Shown: one piece after another, positions 48,200 through 58,517 of the stretch
Layout of the letters: each line of letters starts with the position of its first letter
How positions within the stretch are numbered: the stretch's first letter is position 1
DNA from: Chimaeribacter californicus
GTDB lineage: Bacteria > Pseudomonadota > Gammaproteobacteria > Enterobacterales > Enterobacteriaceae
Direction of reading: 5' to 3'
DNA length: 64,000 bases
NCBI RefSeq assembly: GCF_002858675.1
Contig: NZ_PJZF01000005.1
Location: 1-64,000, forward strand
Translations under genes and position numbers: made by a program
The notes under the pieces: generated by a model
The model's database searches: none
What the model saw: only the letters and a program-made list of their open reading frames with translations
Told to the model about the DNA's origin: nothing

Positions 48200-48616
48200 G
48201 TGAAACCTGCAGCCCGCCGCCGCGCCCGTGAATGTGCCGTCCAGGCGCTTTACTCCTGGCAAGTGTCTAAAAATGACATTGCCGACGTTGAATTACAGTT
48301 CCTGGCTGAGCAAGATGTCAAAGATGTCGACATTGCCTATTTCCGTGAGCTGTTGTCCGGCGTGGCAGTCAATGCGGCCAGCCTGGATGCCCTGATGGCA
48401 CCTGTGTTGTCCCGCCAGCTCGATGAGCTGGGCCAGGTGGAGCGCGCGGTACTGCGTATTGCGCTGTTCGAGCTGAGCAAGCGTGAAGACGTCCCCTACA
48501 AAGTGGCCATCAACGAAGCGATCGAACTGGCGAAAACCTTCGGCGCTGAAGACAGCCACAAATTCGTCAACGGCGTGCTGGATAAAGTCGCCCCGACAGT
48601 GCGTAGAAAACGCTGA
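48200..48616 (+). CDS. nusB: Transcription antitermination factor NusB
   Basis: A 138-residue all-helical RNA-binding protein that with NusE recognises boxA and prevents early termination of rRNA operons. The Arg-rich start [20 protein letters not shown] is the RNA-contact region. [33 protein letters not shown] and the ending [13 protein letters not shown] are the family blocks. The GTG at 48200 gives a start in phase with E. coli. The length is 1 less than E. coli. A weak terminator hairpin follows. Confidence 0.97.
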   Translation: MKPAARRRARECAVQALYSWQVSKNDIADVELQFLAEQDVKDVDIAYFRELLSGVAVNAASLDALMAPVLSRQLDELGQVERAVLRIALFELSKREDVPYKVAINEAIELAKTFGAEDSHKFVNGVLDKVAPTVRRKR

Positions 48617-48649
48617 TCGTGACGGCAGTGCCGGTACACAAAACGCCAT

Positions 48650-48671
48650 AAGGCCGGTTATCCGGCCTTTC
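48650..48671 (+). terminator. Hairpin terminator after nusB
   Basis: AAGGCCGG-TTAT-CCGGCCTT followed by TC and a short T-rich run, 34 bases after the nusB stop codon. The T-tract is short, so it is probably partial and lets some reading into thiL. Confidence 0.55.
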
Positions 48672-48699
48672 TTATTTATCTCACGCGTTGGAATTGACT

Positions 48700-49677
48700 A
48701 TGGCTTGCGGTGAATTTGACGTGATTGCCCGTTATTTTGACCGGTATAAACACAGTCGCCGGGATGTGCAGTTAGGCATTGGTGACGATTGTGCCTTGCT
48801 GACAGTAGCGGAGAAACAGGTGCTGGCGATCAGCACTGATACGCTGGTGGAAGGTACGCACTTTCTGCCCACCATCGACCCGGCCGATCTGGCGTACAAA
48901 GCGCTGGCGGTTAACGTCAGCGATCTGGCGGCAATGGGCGCAGACCCGGCCTGGCTGTCGCTGGCGCTGACGCTGCCGAAGGTGGATGAGCCGTGGCTGG
49001 CTGCCTTCAGTGACAGCCTGTTTGAACAGCTCAACTACTACGGCATGCAGCTGATTGGCGGCGATACCACCCGCGGCAGTCTGAGCCTGACCCTGACGGT
49101 ACACGGCCTGGTGCCGGCCGGGCGCGCCCTGACGCGCAGCGGCGCGCGCGTCGGCGACTGGATCTATGTCAGCGGCACCCTGGGCGACAGCGCCGCCGGG
49201 CTGGCGCTGCTGCAAGACCGCCTCACGGTCACCGACGACGACGATCGCCGGGCGCTGCTGGCGCGCCACCTGCGGCCCCAGCCGCGGGTGCTGCACGGGC
49301 AGGCGCTGCGCGATCTCGCCAATGCGGCCATCGACATTTCCGACGGGCTGATATCAGACCTCGGGCATATCCTCAAAGCCAGCGCCTGCGGTGCCCGTAT
49401 TGATTTGGACGCCATTCCCTATTCGGACGCCATGCAGCGCCAGGTCACCCCGGAACAGGCGCTGAAGTGGGCGCTGACCGGCGGCGAGGATTACGAGCTC
49501 TGCTTTACCGTGCCGGAAATCAACCGTGGGGCGCTGGATGTGGCGCTTCATCATGCCGGTGCGCCCTTTACCTGCATTGGCCAGCTGGCCCCGCAATCCG
49601 AAGGCATTCAGTACCTGCGCGGCAACCGGCCGGTTGAGCTGGGCTGGCAGGGTTTCGATCACTTTATGGACCAATAG
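48700..49677 (+). CDS. thiL: Thiamine-monophosphate kinase
   Basis: A 325-residue enzyme that phosphorylates thiamine monophosphate to thiamine diphosphate. The PurM-like fold has GIGDDCALL (Mg/ATP Asp), [41 protein letters not shown] and GGEDYELCF, all conserved. The start [13 protein letters not shown] at 48700 is chosen over the ATG 12 bases upstream by family alignment. pgpA starts 2 bases after its stop codon. Confidence 0.96.
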   Translation: MACGEFDVIARYFDRYKHSRRDVQLGIGDDCALLTVAEKQVLAISTDTLVEGTHFLPTIDPADLAYKALAVNVSDLAAMGADPAWLSLALTLPKVDEPWLAAFSDSLFEQLNYYGMQLIGGDTTRGSLSLTLTVHGLVPAGRALTRSGARVGDWIYVSGTLGDSAAGLALLQDRLTVTDDDDRRALLARHLRPQPRVLHGQALRDLANAAIDISDGLISDLGHILKASACGARIDLDAIPYSDAMQRQVTPEQALKWALTGGEDYELCFTVPEINRGALDVALHHAGAPFTCIGQLAPQSEGIQYLRGNRPVELGWQGFDHFMDQ

Positions 49678-49679
49678 TC

Positions 49680-50231
49680 ATGGCAAAACCAATGAAACCG
49701 TCGCTGCAGGCGACGGAACAGGCGTTGGATGACGCCATTGACCAGATGGACGCAGCGAAAAAGCGGCTGCGGATGCGCAACCCGTGGCACCTGCTGGCGA
49801 CCGGGTTCGGCAGCGGCCTGTTCCCATGGGGGCCGGGCACCGCCGGGTCGGTCGCGGCGATCCCGTGCTGGATGCTGCTGACCTACCTGCCGTGGCAGGT
49901 CTATTCGATGGTGGTGATGTTCAGCATCTGCATCGGTATTTATCTCTGCCACCAGACCGCGAAAGACATGGGCGTGCACGATCACGGCAGTATTGTCTGG
50001 GATGAGTTTGTCGGCATGTGGATTACCCTGATGGCGATCCCGGTGCGGAGCTGGCAGTGGGTGCTGGCCGGTTTTGTGGTGTTCCGGATTTTCGACATCT
50101 GGAAACCCTGGCCGATCCGCTGGTTTGACCGCAATATTCATGGCGGCATGGGCATCATGATAGATGATGTGATCGCCGGGGTTATTTCGGCGCTGGTCAT
50201 CTACCTGATTGGCCACCACTGGCCGTTCTGA
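49680..50231 (+). CDS. pgpA: Phosphatidylglycerophosphatase A
   Basis: A 183-residue inner-membrane phosphatase that makes phosphatidylglycerol from its phosphate. After about 30 residues comes NPWHLLATGFGSGLFPWGPGT, with SVAAIP in the first membrane segment. The catalytic-type cytoplasmic loop HDHGSIVWDEFVGMWITL is conserved, and the end HGGMGIMIDDVIAG fits. It is 11 residues longer than E. coli at the N-terminus. Coupled to thiL by a 2-base gap. A terminator follows. Confidence 0.96.
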   Translation: MAKPMKPSLQATEQALDDAIDQMDAAKKRLRMRNPWHLLATGFGSGLFPWGPGTAGSVAAIPCWMLLTYLPWQVYSMVVMFSICIGIYLCHQTAKDMGVHDHGSIVWDEFVGMWITLMAIPVRSWQWVLAGFVVFRIFDIWKPWPIRWFDRNIHGGMGIMIDDVIAGVISALVIYLIGHHWPF

Positions 50232-50246
50232 CCGGTGAAAAAGAGA

Positions 50247-50274
50247 AAACGGGCACCCAGGCGCCCGTTTTTTT
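50247..50274. terminator. Terminator between pgpA and yajO
   Basis: AAACGGGC pairs with GCCCGTTT across an 8-base loop, followed by TTTT. A preceding A-rich stretch allows action on both strands. Confidence 0.85.
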
Positions 50275-50303
50275 ATGGCAGTTTTTAGGATGTGGAATGA
50301 AGG

Positions 50304-51278
50304 TTACTTAAAGCCGGTCACGGCATGCGGCTGGTAAGCGCGCTCCAGCGCCGTGATTTCGTCCGCCGTCAGCGCCAGATCCAGCGCGGCGATGGCATCG
50401 TCCAGATGGCCCGGCCGCGACGCACCGATAATCGGTGCCGTGACCACCGGTTTCGCCAGCAACCAGGCCAGTGCCACCTGCGCACGCGGTACGCCCCGGT
50501 TTTCAGCAATCGCCGCCACCTGGGCAGCAATCTCCGCATCTGCCGCTTCCGTGGCAGCGTAGAGGCTTTTGCCATACTCGTCGGTTTCTGAGCGGGCGGT
50601 GGTTTCCCCCCATGGGCGGGTCAGCCGGCCGCGCGCCAGCGGGCTCCAGGGCAGCACGGCGATACCTTCCTCCGCGCACAGCGGGTGCATCTCCTTCTCT
50701 TCTTCGCGCTGCAGCAAATTATACTGGTCCTGCATCGAAACAAACCGTGCCCAGCCCCGTTCGCTTGAGAGATCCAGCGCCTGACGGAACTGGGCGGCAT
50801 GCATCGACGACGCGCCGATAAAGCGCACTTTGCCGGCCTTGACCACCTCATCCAGCGCCGCCAGCGTCTCTTCAATCGGCGTGTCGTAGTCCCAGCGGTG
50901 GATCTGCAACAGGTCAATATAGTCGGTGCCGAGGCGCGTCAGGCTGTCATCGACCGATTGCAGAATCGCAGCGCGCGACAGGCCGCCCTTGAGGTTACTG
51001 AGCGGGAAAAAGACCTTGGTCGCCAGCACGATCTCGTCGCGCCGGGCGAAATCGCGCAGCGCCCGGCCCACGATCTCCTCGCTGCTGCCGTCGGAGTAGC
51101 TGTTGGCGGTATCAAAGAACGTGATACCCGCCTCAATGGCCTGTTTCAGCAGCGGGCGGCTCTGCGCTTCCGGCAGCGTCCAGGGGTGATTGCCGCGGGA
51201 CGGCTCCCCGTAAGTCATGCAGCCGAGGCAAAGGCGTGACACCTTCAGGCCGGTGTTGCCGAGTGTGGTGTATTTCAT
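50304..51278 (-). CDS. yajO: Aldo/keto reductase YajO
   Basis: A 324-residue NADPH-dependent aldo-keto reductase, the same length as E. coli YajO. The catalytic set is visible: Asp in FFDTANSYSDG (the family tetrad D and Y), Lys in VLATKVFFP and His in QIHRWD. The cofactor-binding end APIIGASRPGHLDDA is present. It has been linked in the literature to 1-deoxyxylulose 5-phosphate formation, and it lies next to dxs, but its real substrate is not settled. The start at 51278 has GGGAG 6 bases upstream. Confidence 0.94.
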   Translation of the reverse strand: MKYTTLGNTGLKVSRLCLGCMTYGEPSRGNHPWTLPEAQSRPLLKQAIEAGITFFDTANSYSDGSSEEIVGRALRDFARRDEIVLATKVFFPLSNLKGGLSRAAILQSVDDSLTRLGTDYIDLLQIHRWDYDTPIEETLAALDEVVKAGKVRFIGASSMHAAQFRQALDLSSERGWARFVSMQDQYNLLQREEEKEMHPLCAEEGIAVLPWSPLARGRLTRPWGETTARSETDEYGKSLYAATEAADAEIAAQVAAIAENRGVPRAQVALAWLLAKPVVTAPIIGASRPGHLDDAIAALDLALTADEITALERAYQPHAVTGFK

Positions 51279-51403
51279 GAGATCTCCCTGAGAATAAAAG
51301 CAATGAGGCGAATGCTTAACGGTAGCCGGGAATGGCGGGGATGGCGAATACAAGAGAGGGAAAAGAGGAAACCGGGGCGCAGGGCGCGCCCCGGTCAGGC
51401 CGG

Positions 51404-53266
51404 TCAGGCCAGCCAGCTGTTGATGCGGCGCTCAATACCGGCCGCATCAAGGCCATAGTCAGCCCGCACCTCGTCCTGCGTGCCCTGCGGGATAAACTCA
51501 TCCGGCAGGCCGAGCGTCAGCACCGGCACCAGGCAACGTTTCGCCATCAGCAGTTCAATCACCCCGCTGCCGGCCCCGCCCATGATGGCGTTCTCTTCCA
51601 GCGTCACCAGCACCTCGTGGCTCGCGGCCATTTCCAGCACCAGCGCGTCGTCCAGCGGCTTAACAAAACGCATGTCCACCAGCGTGGCATTCAGCGCTTC
51701 GGCGGCTTTCTGCGCCTCCGGCAGCAGGGTGCCGAAGTTAAGAATCGCCACTTTTTCGCCTTCACGGCGTACCACGCCTTTGCCGATCGGCAACATCGCC
51801 AGCGGCTCGCAGATCGCCCCGGTGCCGTTGCCGCGCGGGTAGCGTACCGCCACCGGCCCGTCGGCATAGTGGTAGCCGGTATGCAGCATCTGGCGGCATT
51901 CGTTCTCATCGCTGGGCGTCATGATTACCATGTTCGGGATGCAGCGCAGGAAGGAGAGATCAAACGCGCCCTGGTGGGTCTGGCCGTCAGCCCCGACAAT
52001 GCCGCCGCGATCGATGGCGAACAGCACCGGCAGCTTCTGGATCGCCACATCGTGAATCACCTGGTCGTAGGCGCGTTGCAGGAAGGTGGAGTAGATCGCC
52101 ACCACCGGCTTGTAGCCGCCAATCGCCAGCCCGGCAGCGAAGGTCACCGCGTGCTGCTCGGCAATCGCCACATCAAAGTATTGTGCCGGATATTCGCGGG
52201 AAAATTTCACCATGCCGGAGCCTTCGCGCATCGCCGGGGTGATCGCCATCAGCGTGCTGTCCTGCGCGGCGGTTTCGCACAGCCAGTCGCCAAAGATTTT
52301 GGAGTAGGTCGGCTGGCCGCCCGCGCTTTTCGGCAGGGTGCCGGTGGCCGGGTCAAACTTCGGTACCGCGTGCCAGCTGATCGGGTCATTTTCCGCCGGG
52401 GCGTAGCCTTTGCCCTTTTTGGTCATGATGTGCAGCAGTTGCGGGCCTTTCAGGCCGCGCATGTTTTTCAGCGTCTGCGCCAGTGCCTGCACGTCATGCC
52501 CATCGACCGGGCCGATGTAGTTAAAGCCCAGCTCCTCAAACAGCGTGCCCGGCACCACCATGCCTTTCAGGTGCTCTTCGGTGCGGCGCATCAGCTCTTT
52601 GATCGGCGGCAGGCCGGAGAGCACTTTTTTACTGCCTTCACGCAGGCGCGAGTAGAGCTTGCCGGAGAGCAGCTGGGCCAGGTGGTTATTCAGCGCGCCG
52701 ACGTTCTCAGAGATCGACATCTCGTTGTCGTTCAGGATAACGAGCATATCGGAGTTGATGTCGCCCGCGTGGTTCATCGCCTCAAACGCCATACCGGCGG
52801 TGATCGCTCCGTCACCAATCACGCAGACGGTGCGGCGGCCTTTGCCTTCACGCTCCGCCGCCACCGCCATGCCCAGCCCGGCGCTGATGGAGGTGGACGA
52901 GTGGCCGACACACAGCACGTCATATTCACTTTCATCCCGCCACGGGAAGGGGTGCAGGCCGCCTTTCTGGCGAATGGTATTGATGCGGTCACGGCGGCCG
53001 GTCAGGATCTTATGGGGATATGCCTGGTGGCCGACGTCCCACACCAGGTGATCGAACGGTGTGTTATAGACGTAGTGCAGCGCCACCGTGAGTTCAACGG
53101 TGCCGAGGCCGGAGGCGAAGTGGCCGCTGGACTGGCTGACGCTGTCGAGAAGGTACTGACGAAGCTCATCGCACAGCTTGGGTAAACTTTCTTTAGGCAA
53201 CAGGCGCAACTCTTCAGGAGTGTGCACCATGGCCAATGTCGGATAATTAGCGAGATTAAGACTCAT
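51404..53266 (-). CDS. dxs: 1-deoxy-D-xylulose-5-phosphate synthase
   Basis: A 620-residue thiamine-diphosphate enzyme that joins pyruvate and glyceraldehyde 3-phosphate in the first step of the MEP isoprenoid route. The cofactor motif [18 protein letters not shown] (GDG...N) and the opening [28 protein letters not shown] are intact. [15 protein letters not shown] carries the catalytic Glu. The transketolase C-terminal domain follows from about 490. The length equals E. coli. It is last in xseB-ispA-dxs. Confidence 0.97.
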   Translation of the reverse strand: MSLNLANYPTLAMVHTPEELRLLPKESLPKLCDELRQYLLDSVSQSSGHFASGLGTVELTVALHYVYNTPFDHLVWDVGHQAYPHKILTGRRDRINTIRQKGGLHPFPWRDESEYDVLCVGHSSTSISAGLGMAVAAEREGKGRRTVCVIGDGAITAGMAFEAMNHAGDINSDMLVILNDNEMSISENVGALNNHLAQLLSGKLYSRLREGSKKVLSGLPPIKELMRRTEEHLKGMVVPGTLFEELGFNYIGPVDGHDVQALAQTLKNMRGLKGPQLLHIMTKKGKGYAPAENDPISWHAVPKFDPATGTLPKSAGGQPTYSKIFGDWLCETAAQDSTLMAITPAMREGSGMVKFSREYPAQYFDVAIAEQHAVTFAAGLAIGGYKPVVAIYSTFLQRAYDQVIHDVAIQKLPVLFAIDRGGIVGADGQTHQGAFDLSFLRCIPNMVIMTPSDENECRQMLHTGYHYADGPVAVRYPRGNGTGAICEPLAMLPIGKGVVRREGEKVAILNFGTLLPEAQKAAEALNATLVDMRFVKPLDDALVLEMAASHEVLVTLEENAIMGGAGSGVIELLMAKRCLVPVLTLGLPDEFIPQGTQDEVRADYGLDAAGIERRINSWLA

Positions 53267-53299
53267 CAGATACTCGTATCAGAGGGTTTACGATACTCA

Positions 53300-54229
53300 T
53301 CAGTTATCGCGTTCAATAATAAAACTGGCCAGCGCCTGCAGCGGGGCGGTGTTATATGATTCAGCCGCCAGCGGGGCCAGGGCAGCCAGGGCATCCTGAT
53401 ACAGGTCCCAGGCTTTGGTCTGGGCCTGTTCCAGCCCCAGCAGGGCAGGGTAGGTACTTTTGCCCAGTTGCTGGTCTGCGCCCTGACGTTTGCCGATTTT
53501 ATCGGTGTCGCCAATCACATCCAGAATATCGTCCTGTACCTGGAAGGCGAGGCCAATCGCCTGCGCATAGCGGTCAAGCAGCGGCAGCGCACGGCGGCCG
53601 GGCTCTCCGGCGGCATAGGCACCGAACCGCACGGCGGCGCGGATCAGGGCGCCGGTTTTATGGCGGTGGATCTGCTCCAGAGCGGCGAGGTTAACCTGTT
53701 GACCTTCAGCGGCCAGATCGAGCGCCTGCCCGCCGGCCATACCTGCCGCCCCACTGGCGGTCGCCAGTTCAGAAAGCATGCTTAATCTATCATGGATAGC
53801 CACGCCCGGCATCGGCGCATCGGCCAGAATGGAAAATGCCAGGGTTTGCAGCGAATCGCCGGCCAGAATGGCACACGCCTCACCAAACTTAATATGGCAG
53901 GTGGGCTGGCCGCGGCGCAGGTCATCGTCATCCATGGCCGGCAGGTCGTCATGGATCAGGGAATAGGCGTGGATAGATTCCACCGCCGCGGCAGGGGCAT
54001 CCAGCGCGTCAGCCATAATTCCGAACATCTCACCGGTGGCATACACCAGATAGGGGCGCAGGCGTTTGCCGCCCAGCAGCGCACCGTGGCGCATCGCTTC
54101 CACCAGTTGGGGATCGGGGCTGTGGCGCGCCGCGATATAGCCGTTCAGCGCCTGATCAATGCGTTGCTGGCACGCCTGAAGGCGCGCAGGAAAATCGGTC
54201 ACAACCGCCTGTGATTCGTCGTAGGCCAT
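53300..54229 (-). CDS. ispA: (2E,6E)-farnesyl diphosphate synthase
   Basis: A 309-residue prenyltransferase making geranyl and farnesyl diphosphate. The first Asp-rich motif is IHDDLPAMDDDDLRRG and the second is QVQDDILDV. GGKRLRP and GQALDLAAEG are conserved. It is about 10 residues longer than E. coli at the N-terminus. A GTG codon nine residues in, preceded by AGGCGG, is an alternative start (VTDFPARLQAC). dxs begins 33 bases further on. Confidence 0.96.
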   Translation of the reverse strand: MAYDESQAVVTDFPARLQACQQRIDQALNGYIAARHSPDPQLVEAMRHGALLGGKRLRPYLVYATGEMFGIMADALDAPAAAVESIHAYSLIHDDLPAMDDDDLRRGQPTCHIKFGEACAILAGDSLQTLAFSILADAPMPGVAIHDRLSMLSELATASGAAGMAGGQALDLAAEGQQVNLAALEQIHRHKTGALIRAAVRFGAYAAGEPGRRALPLLDRYAQAIGLAFQVQDDILDVIGDTDKIGKRQGADQQLGKSTYPALLGLEQAQTKAWDLYQDALAALAPLAAESYNTAPLQALASFIIERDN

Positions 54230-54234
54230 AAAAA

Positions 54235-54483
54235 TTACTCAGAGTCCGGGGTAAAAGGAGCCAGCGGGGCATCAGGATCGTTGTCGTTCTCCAGCAGGAT
54301 CTGTACCCGCTGTTCAGCCTGTTGCAGGGTTTGCTGCCCCTGACGTGCCAGTTGCACGCCGCGTTCAAATTCATTCAACGCCTCTTCCAGCGGCAAATCA
54401 CCAGACTCAAGACGGGTAACAATCTGCTCCAGCTCGCCGAGGGCGGCTTCAAAATTGGCGGGTGGTACGGCTTTTTTTGGCAT
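54235..54483 (-). CDS. xseB: Exodeoxyribonuclease VII small subunit
   Basis: An 82-residue subunit that joins several copies with XseA to degrade single-stranded DNA. It has the two-helix pattern [39 protein letters not shown], with a Pro/Asp-rich tail. First gene of xseB-ispA-dxs; ispA starts 5 bases after its stop codon. Confidence 0.96.
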   Translation of the reverse strand: MPKKAVPPANFEAALGELEQIVTRLESGDLPLEEALNEFERGVQLARQGQQTLQQAEQRVQILLENDNDPDAPLAPFTPDSE

Positions 54484-54614
54484 AGTTCTCTTTTACTGTC
54501 ATCAGTTGGGCGGCGCGGCCGGTGGCATCACACCGCGCTCAGCGCAGGGCGCAGGCATAGGCGTTATTCGTCGCATAAAGTGCATGGTTTTGCGCGCAGC
54601 GTATCCCGTAATGA

Positions 54615-54623
54615 TGATATACT
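54615..54623 (+). promoter_or_regulatory. Predicted extended -10 promoter of thiI
   Basis: TGATATACT matches an extended -10 element (TG-N-TATAAT form) 121 bases before the thiI ATG in the divergent xseB/thiI gap. No good -35 at the usual distance. Confidence 0.4.
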
Positions 54624-54743
54624 GCGCGGCTTGAACAGTAGGGGGACGGCTGCGGGATCGCCCGCCATGACTCACTTTCTGATTTTAGATCGTTATTCAC
54701 ACATTGACGACCTACTCATTCACACCTTAAATGAAAGACCGCC

Positions 54744-56192
54744 ATGAAGTTTATCATTAAATTGTTCCCGGAAATCACCATCAAGAGTCAATCAGTGCGT
54801 TTGCGCTTTATTAAGATTCTTGCCAGCAACATCCGCAACGTGCTGAAGGACCTGGATGAGACACTGGCGGTGGTGCGCCACTGGGATAATATCGAAGTCC
54901 GCAGCAAAGATGAAAGCAAGCGTGAACTCCTCTGTGACGCCCTGACCCGTATTCCCGGTATCCACCATGTGCTGGAGGTGGAAGAGCGTGAGTATACCGA
55001 TCTGCATAACATCTTTGAGCAGACGCTGGAAGCCTATCGTGCTGAGCTGGAAGGGAAAACCTTTTGTGTGCGCGTGAAGCGCCGCGGCAAGCACGAATTT
55101 ACTTCCGGCGACGTGGAGCGCTACGTCGGCGGCGGCCTGAACCAGCACATTGACTCCGCGCGCGTGAACCTGACGCAGCCGGAGGTCACGGTGAAGCTGG
55201 AAGTCAATGACGACAAACTGGTGCTGATTAAAGCGCGCCACACCGGCCTGGCCGGTTACCCGATCGGCACCCAGGAAGATGTGATGTCCCTGATTTCCGG
55301 TGGGTTTGACTCCGGCGTCTCCAGCTATATGCTGATGCGCCGCGGCTGCCGCGTACATTACTGCTTCTTCAACCTCGGCGGCGCAGCCCATGAGATTGGC
55401 GTGAAGCAGGTGGCGCACTACCTGTGGAGCCGCTTCGGCAGCTCGCACCGCGTGCGTTTTGTGGCGATCGACTTCGAGCCGGTGGTGGGTGAGATCCTGG
55501 AGAAGGTGGATGACGGCCAGATGGGCGTGGTGCTCAAGCGCATGATGGTGCGTGCTGCGTCCCAGGTGGCGGAGCGCTACGGCGTGCAGGCGCTGGTAAC
55601 CGGTGAGGCGTTAGGCCAGGTCTCCAGCCAGACCCTGACCAACCTGCGGTTGATCGATAACGCCAGTGACACCTTGATCCTGCGCCCGCTGATTTCGCAT
55701 GATAAAGAGCACATCATCAAGATTGCGCGTGAAATCGGTACCGAAGATTTTGCCAAGACCATGCCGGAGTATTGCGGCGTGATCTCCAAAAGCCCGACGG
55801 TGAAAGCGGTGAAAGGCAAGATTGAGGCAGAAGAAGCGCTGTTTAACTTCGAGATCCTCGACCGGGTGGTGAGTGAGGCGAAAAACGTGGATATCCGCGA
55901 AATCGCTGAGCAGACCCAGGAGCAGGTGGTGGAAGTGGAAACCGTTGCTGCCTTCGCGCCGACCGACGTGCTGCTGGACATCCGCTCCCCGGATGAACAG
56001 GATGACCGCCCGCTGGCGGTAAGCGACGTCGAGGTGAAACCGCTGCCGTTCTACAAACTCAGCACCCAGTTCGGCGATCTCGACCAGAGCAAAACCTATC
56101 TGCTCTACTGCGATCGCGGGGTGATGAGCCGCCTGCAGGCGCTTTACCTGCGTGAACAGGGCTTTGGTAACGTGAAAGTCTATCGCCCGTAA
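54744..56192 (+). CDS. thiI: tRNA sulfurtransferase ThiI
   Basis: A 482-residue enzyme that makes 4-thiouridine-8 in tRNA and supplies sulfur for the thiazole of thiamine. It has an N-terminal ferredoxin-like and THUMP domain (about 1-165), a PP-loop ATPase with [11 protein letters not shown] near residues 185-195, and a C-terminal rhodanese domain with catalytic C456 in [10 protein letters not shown]. The length and all three domains equal E. coli, so both activities should be kept. Divergent from xseB. Confidence 0.97.
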   Translation: MKFIIKLFPEITIKSQSVRLRFIKILASNIRNVLKDLDETLAVVRHWDNIEVRSKDESKRELLCDALTRIPGIHHVLEVEEREYTDLHNIFEQTLEAYRAELEGKTFCVRVKRRGKHEFTSGDVERYVGGGLNQHIDSARVNLTQPEVTVKLEVNDDKLVLIKARHTGLAGYPIGTQEDVMSLISGGFDSGVSSYMLMRRGCRVHYCFFNLGGAAHEIGVKQVAHYLWSRFGSSHRVRFVAIDFEPVVGEILEKVDDGQMGVVLKRMMVRAASQVAERYGVQALVTGEALGQVSSQTLTNLRLIDNASDTLILRPLISHDKEHIIKIAREIGTEDFAKTMPEYCGVISKSPTVKAVKGKIEAEEALFNFEILDRVVSEAKNVDIREIAEQTQEQVVEVETVAAFAPTDVLLDIRSPDEQDDRPLAVSDVEVKPLPFYKLSTQFGDLDQSKTYLLYCDRGVMSRLQALYLREQGFGNVKVYRP

Positions 56193-56203
56193 CGTAGCGG
56201 GCA

Positions 56204-56242
56204 GAAAAAAACCGGGCTGCCGCAAGGCACCCGGTTTTTTTT
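56204..56242. terminator. Terminator between thiI and yajL
   Basis: A7, the stem ACCGGG-TGCC with GGCA-CCCGGT, then T8. It serves both convergent genes. Confidence 0.9.
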
Positions 56243-56262
56243 ATGGCGCTGTATTCTGGTGG

Positions 56263-56877
56263 TCAGGCGTTGTTCTGGGCGGGCAGGTGATCCTGGTAAT
56301 CATAAATGCCCGGCGCCAGCACCAGTTGCGCCGCCACTTCGGCCGCTTTGGCTTTCCCCAGCAGCAAATCAATCAGCTTCAGCGCAAAGTCCATCGCGGT
56401 GCCCGGCCCCTGGCTGGTCAGCAGCCGCACGCGCGGATCGTACACCACCCGTTTGTCCATCCACTTCTCCGGGCTGATTTTCTCTTTCAACGCCGGGAAG
56501 CCGGTCATGTTGGCGATCGGGAAAAGCTGATGGTGCTCCAGCACCAGCGCCGGGGCGGCACAAATCGCGGCCACCAGCTTGCCGCTGGTGTGCATCTGCC
56601 GCACCTTTTCCACCAGCAGCGGGCTGTCGCGGAAACACTCCGCACCGGGGCCGCCGCCGGGCAGCACAATGGCGTCATGCGGGTCATCTGCCACCGCGAC
56701 CAGCGTGGTGTCGGCCAGCAGGCGTACCCCGCGTGAACAGATGATTTCGCGCGCGCCGTCCCCGGCGACGCTGGCGGTAGTGACCGTGGCACCGGCGCGT
56801 ACCAGCAGATCGATCACGGTGACGGCTTCGGTCTCTTCGCTACCAGGTGCCAGGCAGACCAGAATGGTTACGCTCAT
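56263..56877 (-). CDS. yajL: DJ-1 family protein/chaperone deglycase YajL
   Basis: A 204-residue DJ-1/PfpI family protein tied to oxidative-stress protection and proposed deglycase activity. The nucleophile Cys lies in [12 protein letters not shown], and the partner Glu in [19 protein letters not shown]-like ([13 protein letters not shown]) and [15 protein letters not shown] are conserved. Two ATG codons (56883 and 56877) are possible; 56877 is better spaced from AAGGAA. It overlaps the end of panE by 38 bases, which is unusually long but matches this gene pair's compact layout. Confidence 0.93.
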   Translation of the reverse strand: MSVTILVCLAPGSEETEAVTVIDLLVRAGATVTTASVAGDGAREIICSRGVRLLADTTLVAVADDPHDAIVLPGGGPGAECFRDSPLLVEKVRQMHTSGKLVAAICAAPALVLEHHQLFPIANMTGFPALKEKISPEKWMDKRVVYDPRVRLLTSQGPGTAMDFALKLIDLLLGKAKAAEVAAQLVLAPGIYDYQDHLPAQNNA

Positions 56878-57751
56878 ACTCATTTTCCTTCTGTTTAATC
56901 TGTTCAAATAGCCGGGCATTCTCCGGCAACTGCACCCCGTGGCTGCGGGCGCGGCGCAGCAGATAACCGGTAATGTAATCGATCTCGGTGTGGCGTTGGG
57001 CGCGCACGTCCTGCAGCATTGAGGAGTGGTTGGCGGCCGTGCGCTCAATTACATCATAGACATAGGCCAGCAGCGACTCGGTTGACGTGTGAAACCCCTC
57101 CATCACCATCACCTCTGCGGCTTCCCGGCAGAGGCGTTCAATCTGCGCCGGGTAGGCGGTGAGCTCACCATTGGTACAGCCGTACAGGGCGGTAAGCGGG
57201 TTAATCACGCAGTTGACCGCCAGCTTTTTCCAGTTTGCTGCGGCAATAACATCGTGCCAGGCGACATCCGGCAGGGCCTGGTGCAGCGTCTCTGCCAGGT
57301 GGCTCATCTCCCGCCCGCGTGGGGAGGAGGGACCGATGTGGGTAATGCCGCCGGCCACATGCAGAATAGCCCGGCCATCCCGCCGGGCGGCATGGGTGGT
57401 GACACCCTGCAAAATCGGCAGGTTGTTGGCGGGCAGCTCATCCTGTGCGCCCATGCCGTTATGCAGCAACAGCAGGGTACAGTCAGGGTGGAGCTGCGGC
57501 AGCAGCGGGATCAGCGCGCCGGACACCTGCCATGCCTTGAGCGTGACCAGCAACAGTTCGCTCTGTGCCAGATGCGCCGGGTCATTGGTGGGTAGAGTGT
57601 GGTTATAGGCGGTGCCGTTTTCATCGATGACATTGACCGAGCAGAAAGGCTGGGGCACCCGCAGCCAGCCCTGCACCTCATGCCCCTGCCGGTGAAGCGC
57701 AGAAAGCCAGACCTGCCCCAGCGCGCCGCAACCAAGCACTGTTATTTTCAT
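56840..57751 (-). CDS. panE: 2-dehydropantoate 2-reductase
   Basis: A 303-residue NADPH enzyme that reduces ketopantoate to pantoate on the way to pantothenate and CoA. The Rossmann motif is [15 protein letters not shown]. The catalytic Lys and Asn/Ser residues lie in [20 protein letters not shown], and the Glu side in the final [18 protein letters not shown]. The start at 57751 has GGAGG 5 bases before it; in-frame sequence further upstream is not conserved. The overlap with yajL implies coupling. Confidence 0.96.
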   Translation of the reverse strand: MKITVLGCGALGQVWLSALHRQGHEVQGWLRVPQPFCSVNVIDENGTAYNHTLPTNDPAHLAQSELLLVTLKAWQVSGALIPLLPQLHPDCTLLLLHNGMGAQDELPANNLPILQGVTTHAARRDGRAILHVAGGITHIGPSSPRGREMSHLAETLHQALPDVAWHDVIAAANWKKLAVNCVINPLTALYGCTNGELTAYPAQIERLCREAAEVMVMEGFHTSTESLLAYVYDVIERTAANHSSMLQDVRAQRHTEIDYITGYLLRRARSHGVQLPENARLFEQIKQKENEYERNHSGLPGTW

Positions 57752-57964
57752 GTTTCCTCCCTTGGCCATGAGCGGCAAACCGTGCCCCTCTCCCGGCAGG
57801 CCGCCCGTCCCGGATGTGCATATCCGCAGAGTATAGACTTTCCTGCCATTGGCGCGGGCAGTATGCCGCCTGCCGTGCCGCCATGCCAGAGGGCAGGCGC
57901 GATTTTGCATCCGGCGGGGAAGCGGTTATCATGCTCGCCATGTCGGGTTAAGGGAGAAATGACA

Positions 57965-58456
57965 ATGCCATCTTTCGATATTGTGTCTGAAATTGATATG
58001 CAGGAAGTCCGCAATGCGGTGGAGAATGCCAGCCGTGAGCTGACCAACCGCTGGGATTTCCGTAATGTGCCGGCCAGCTTCGAGCTGAACGAGAAAAATG
58101 AGTCCATCAAAGTGGCCAGCGAGTCTGACTTCCAGGTCAACCAGCTGATTGATATTCTGCGTGAAAAGCTGAGCAAACGCGGGATTGAAGGCGGCGCGCT
58201 GGAGATCCCGGAGCAGATGGATCACAGCGGCAAAACCTACAGCGTGGAAGCGAAACTCCACTCCGGGATTGAAGCGGCACTGGCGAAAAAGATCGTGAAG
58301 CTGATCAAAGACAGCAAGCTGAAAGTCCAGGTGCAGGTGCAGGGTGAAGAAGTGCGGGTCACCGGCAAGGCGCGTGATGATTTGCAGAGCGTGATGCAAC
58401 TGGTGCGCGGCTCAGATTTGGGCCAGCCGTTCCAGTTTAAGAATTTCCGCGACTGA
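57965..58456 (+). CDS. yajQ: YajQ family nucleotide-binding protein
   Basis: A 163-residue soluble protein with two RNP-like repeats. It starts [19 protein letters not shown] and ends FQFKNFRD as in E. coli. YajQ binds nucleotides and RNA, and in other genera a homologue is a cyclic di-GMP effector. The longer frame from 57599 runs antisense through panE and is not used. Divergent from panE, convergent with yajR. Confidence 0.95.
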   Translation: MPSFDIVSEIDMQEVRNAVENASRELTNRWDFRNVPASFELNEKNESIKVASESDFQVNQLIDILREKLSKRGIEGGALEIPEQMDHSGKTYSVEAKLHSGIEAALAKKIVKLIKDSKLKVQVQVQGEEVRVTGKARDDLQSVMQLVRGSDLGQPFQFKNFRD

Positions 58457-58472
58457 TCGCGGCACGTTAATT

Positions 58473-58502
58473 AAAAAGAGCCGCATTTGCGGCTCTTTTT
58501 TA
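58473..58502. terminator. Terminator between yajQ and yajR
   Basis: A5, GAGCCGC-ATTT-GCGGCTC, T6. Works for both convergent genes. Confidence 0.92.
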
Positions 58503-58517
58503 TGGCGGCGGGGTGGG

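Noticed and set aside
51332-53185. 617-codon plus-strand frame opposite dxs
   Set aside because: Antisense shadow of dxs, with His/Gln/Arg-rich translation and no family resemblance.
57599-57964. N-terminal extension of yajQ
   Set aside because: It runs antisense through the start of panE. The conserved YajQ N-terminus begins at the ATG at 57965.
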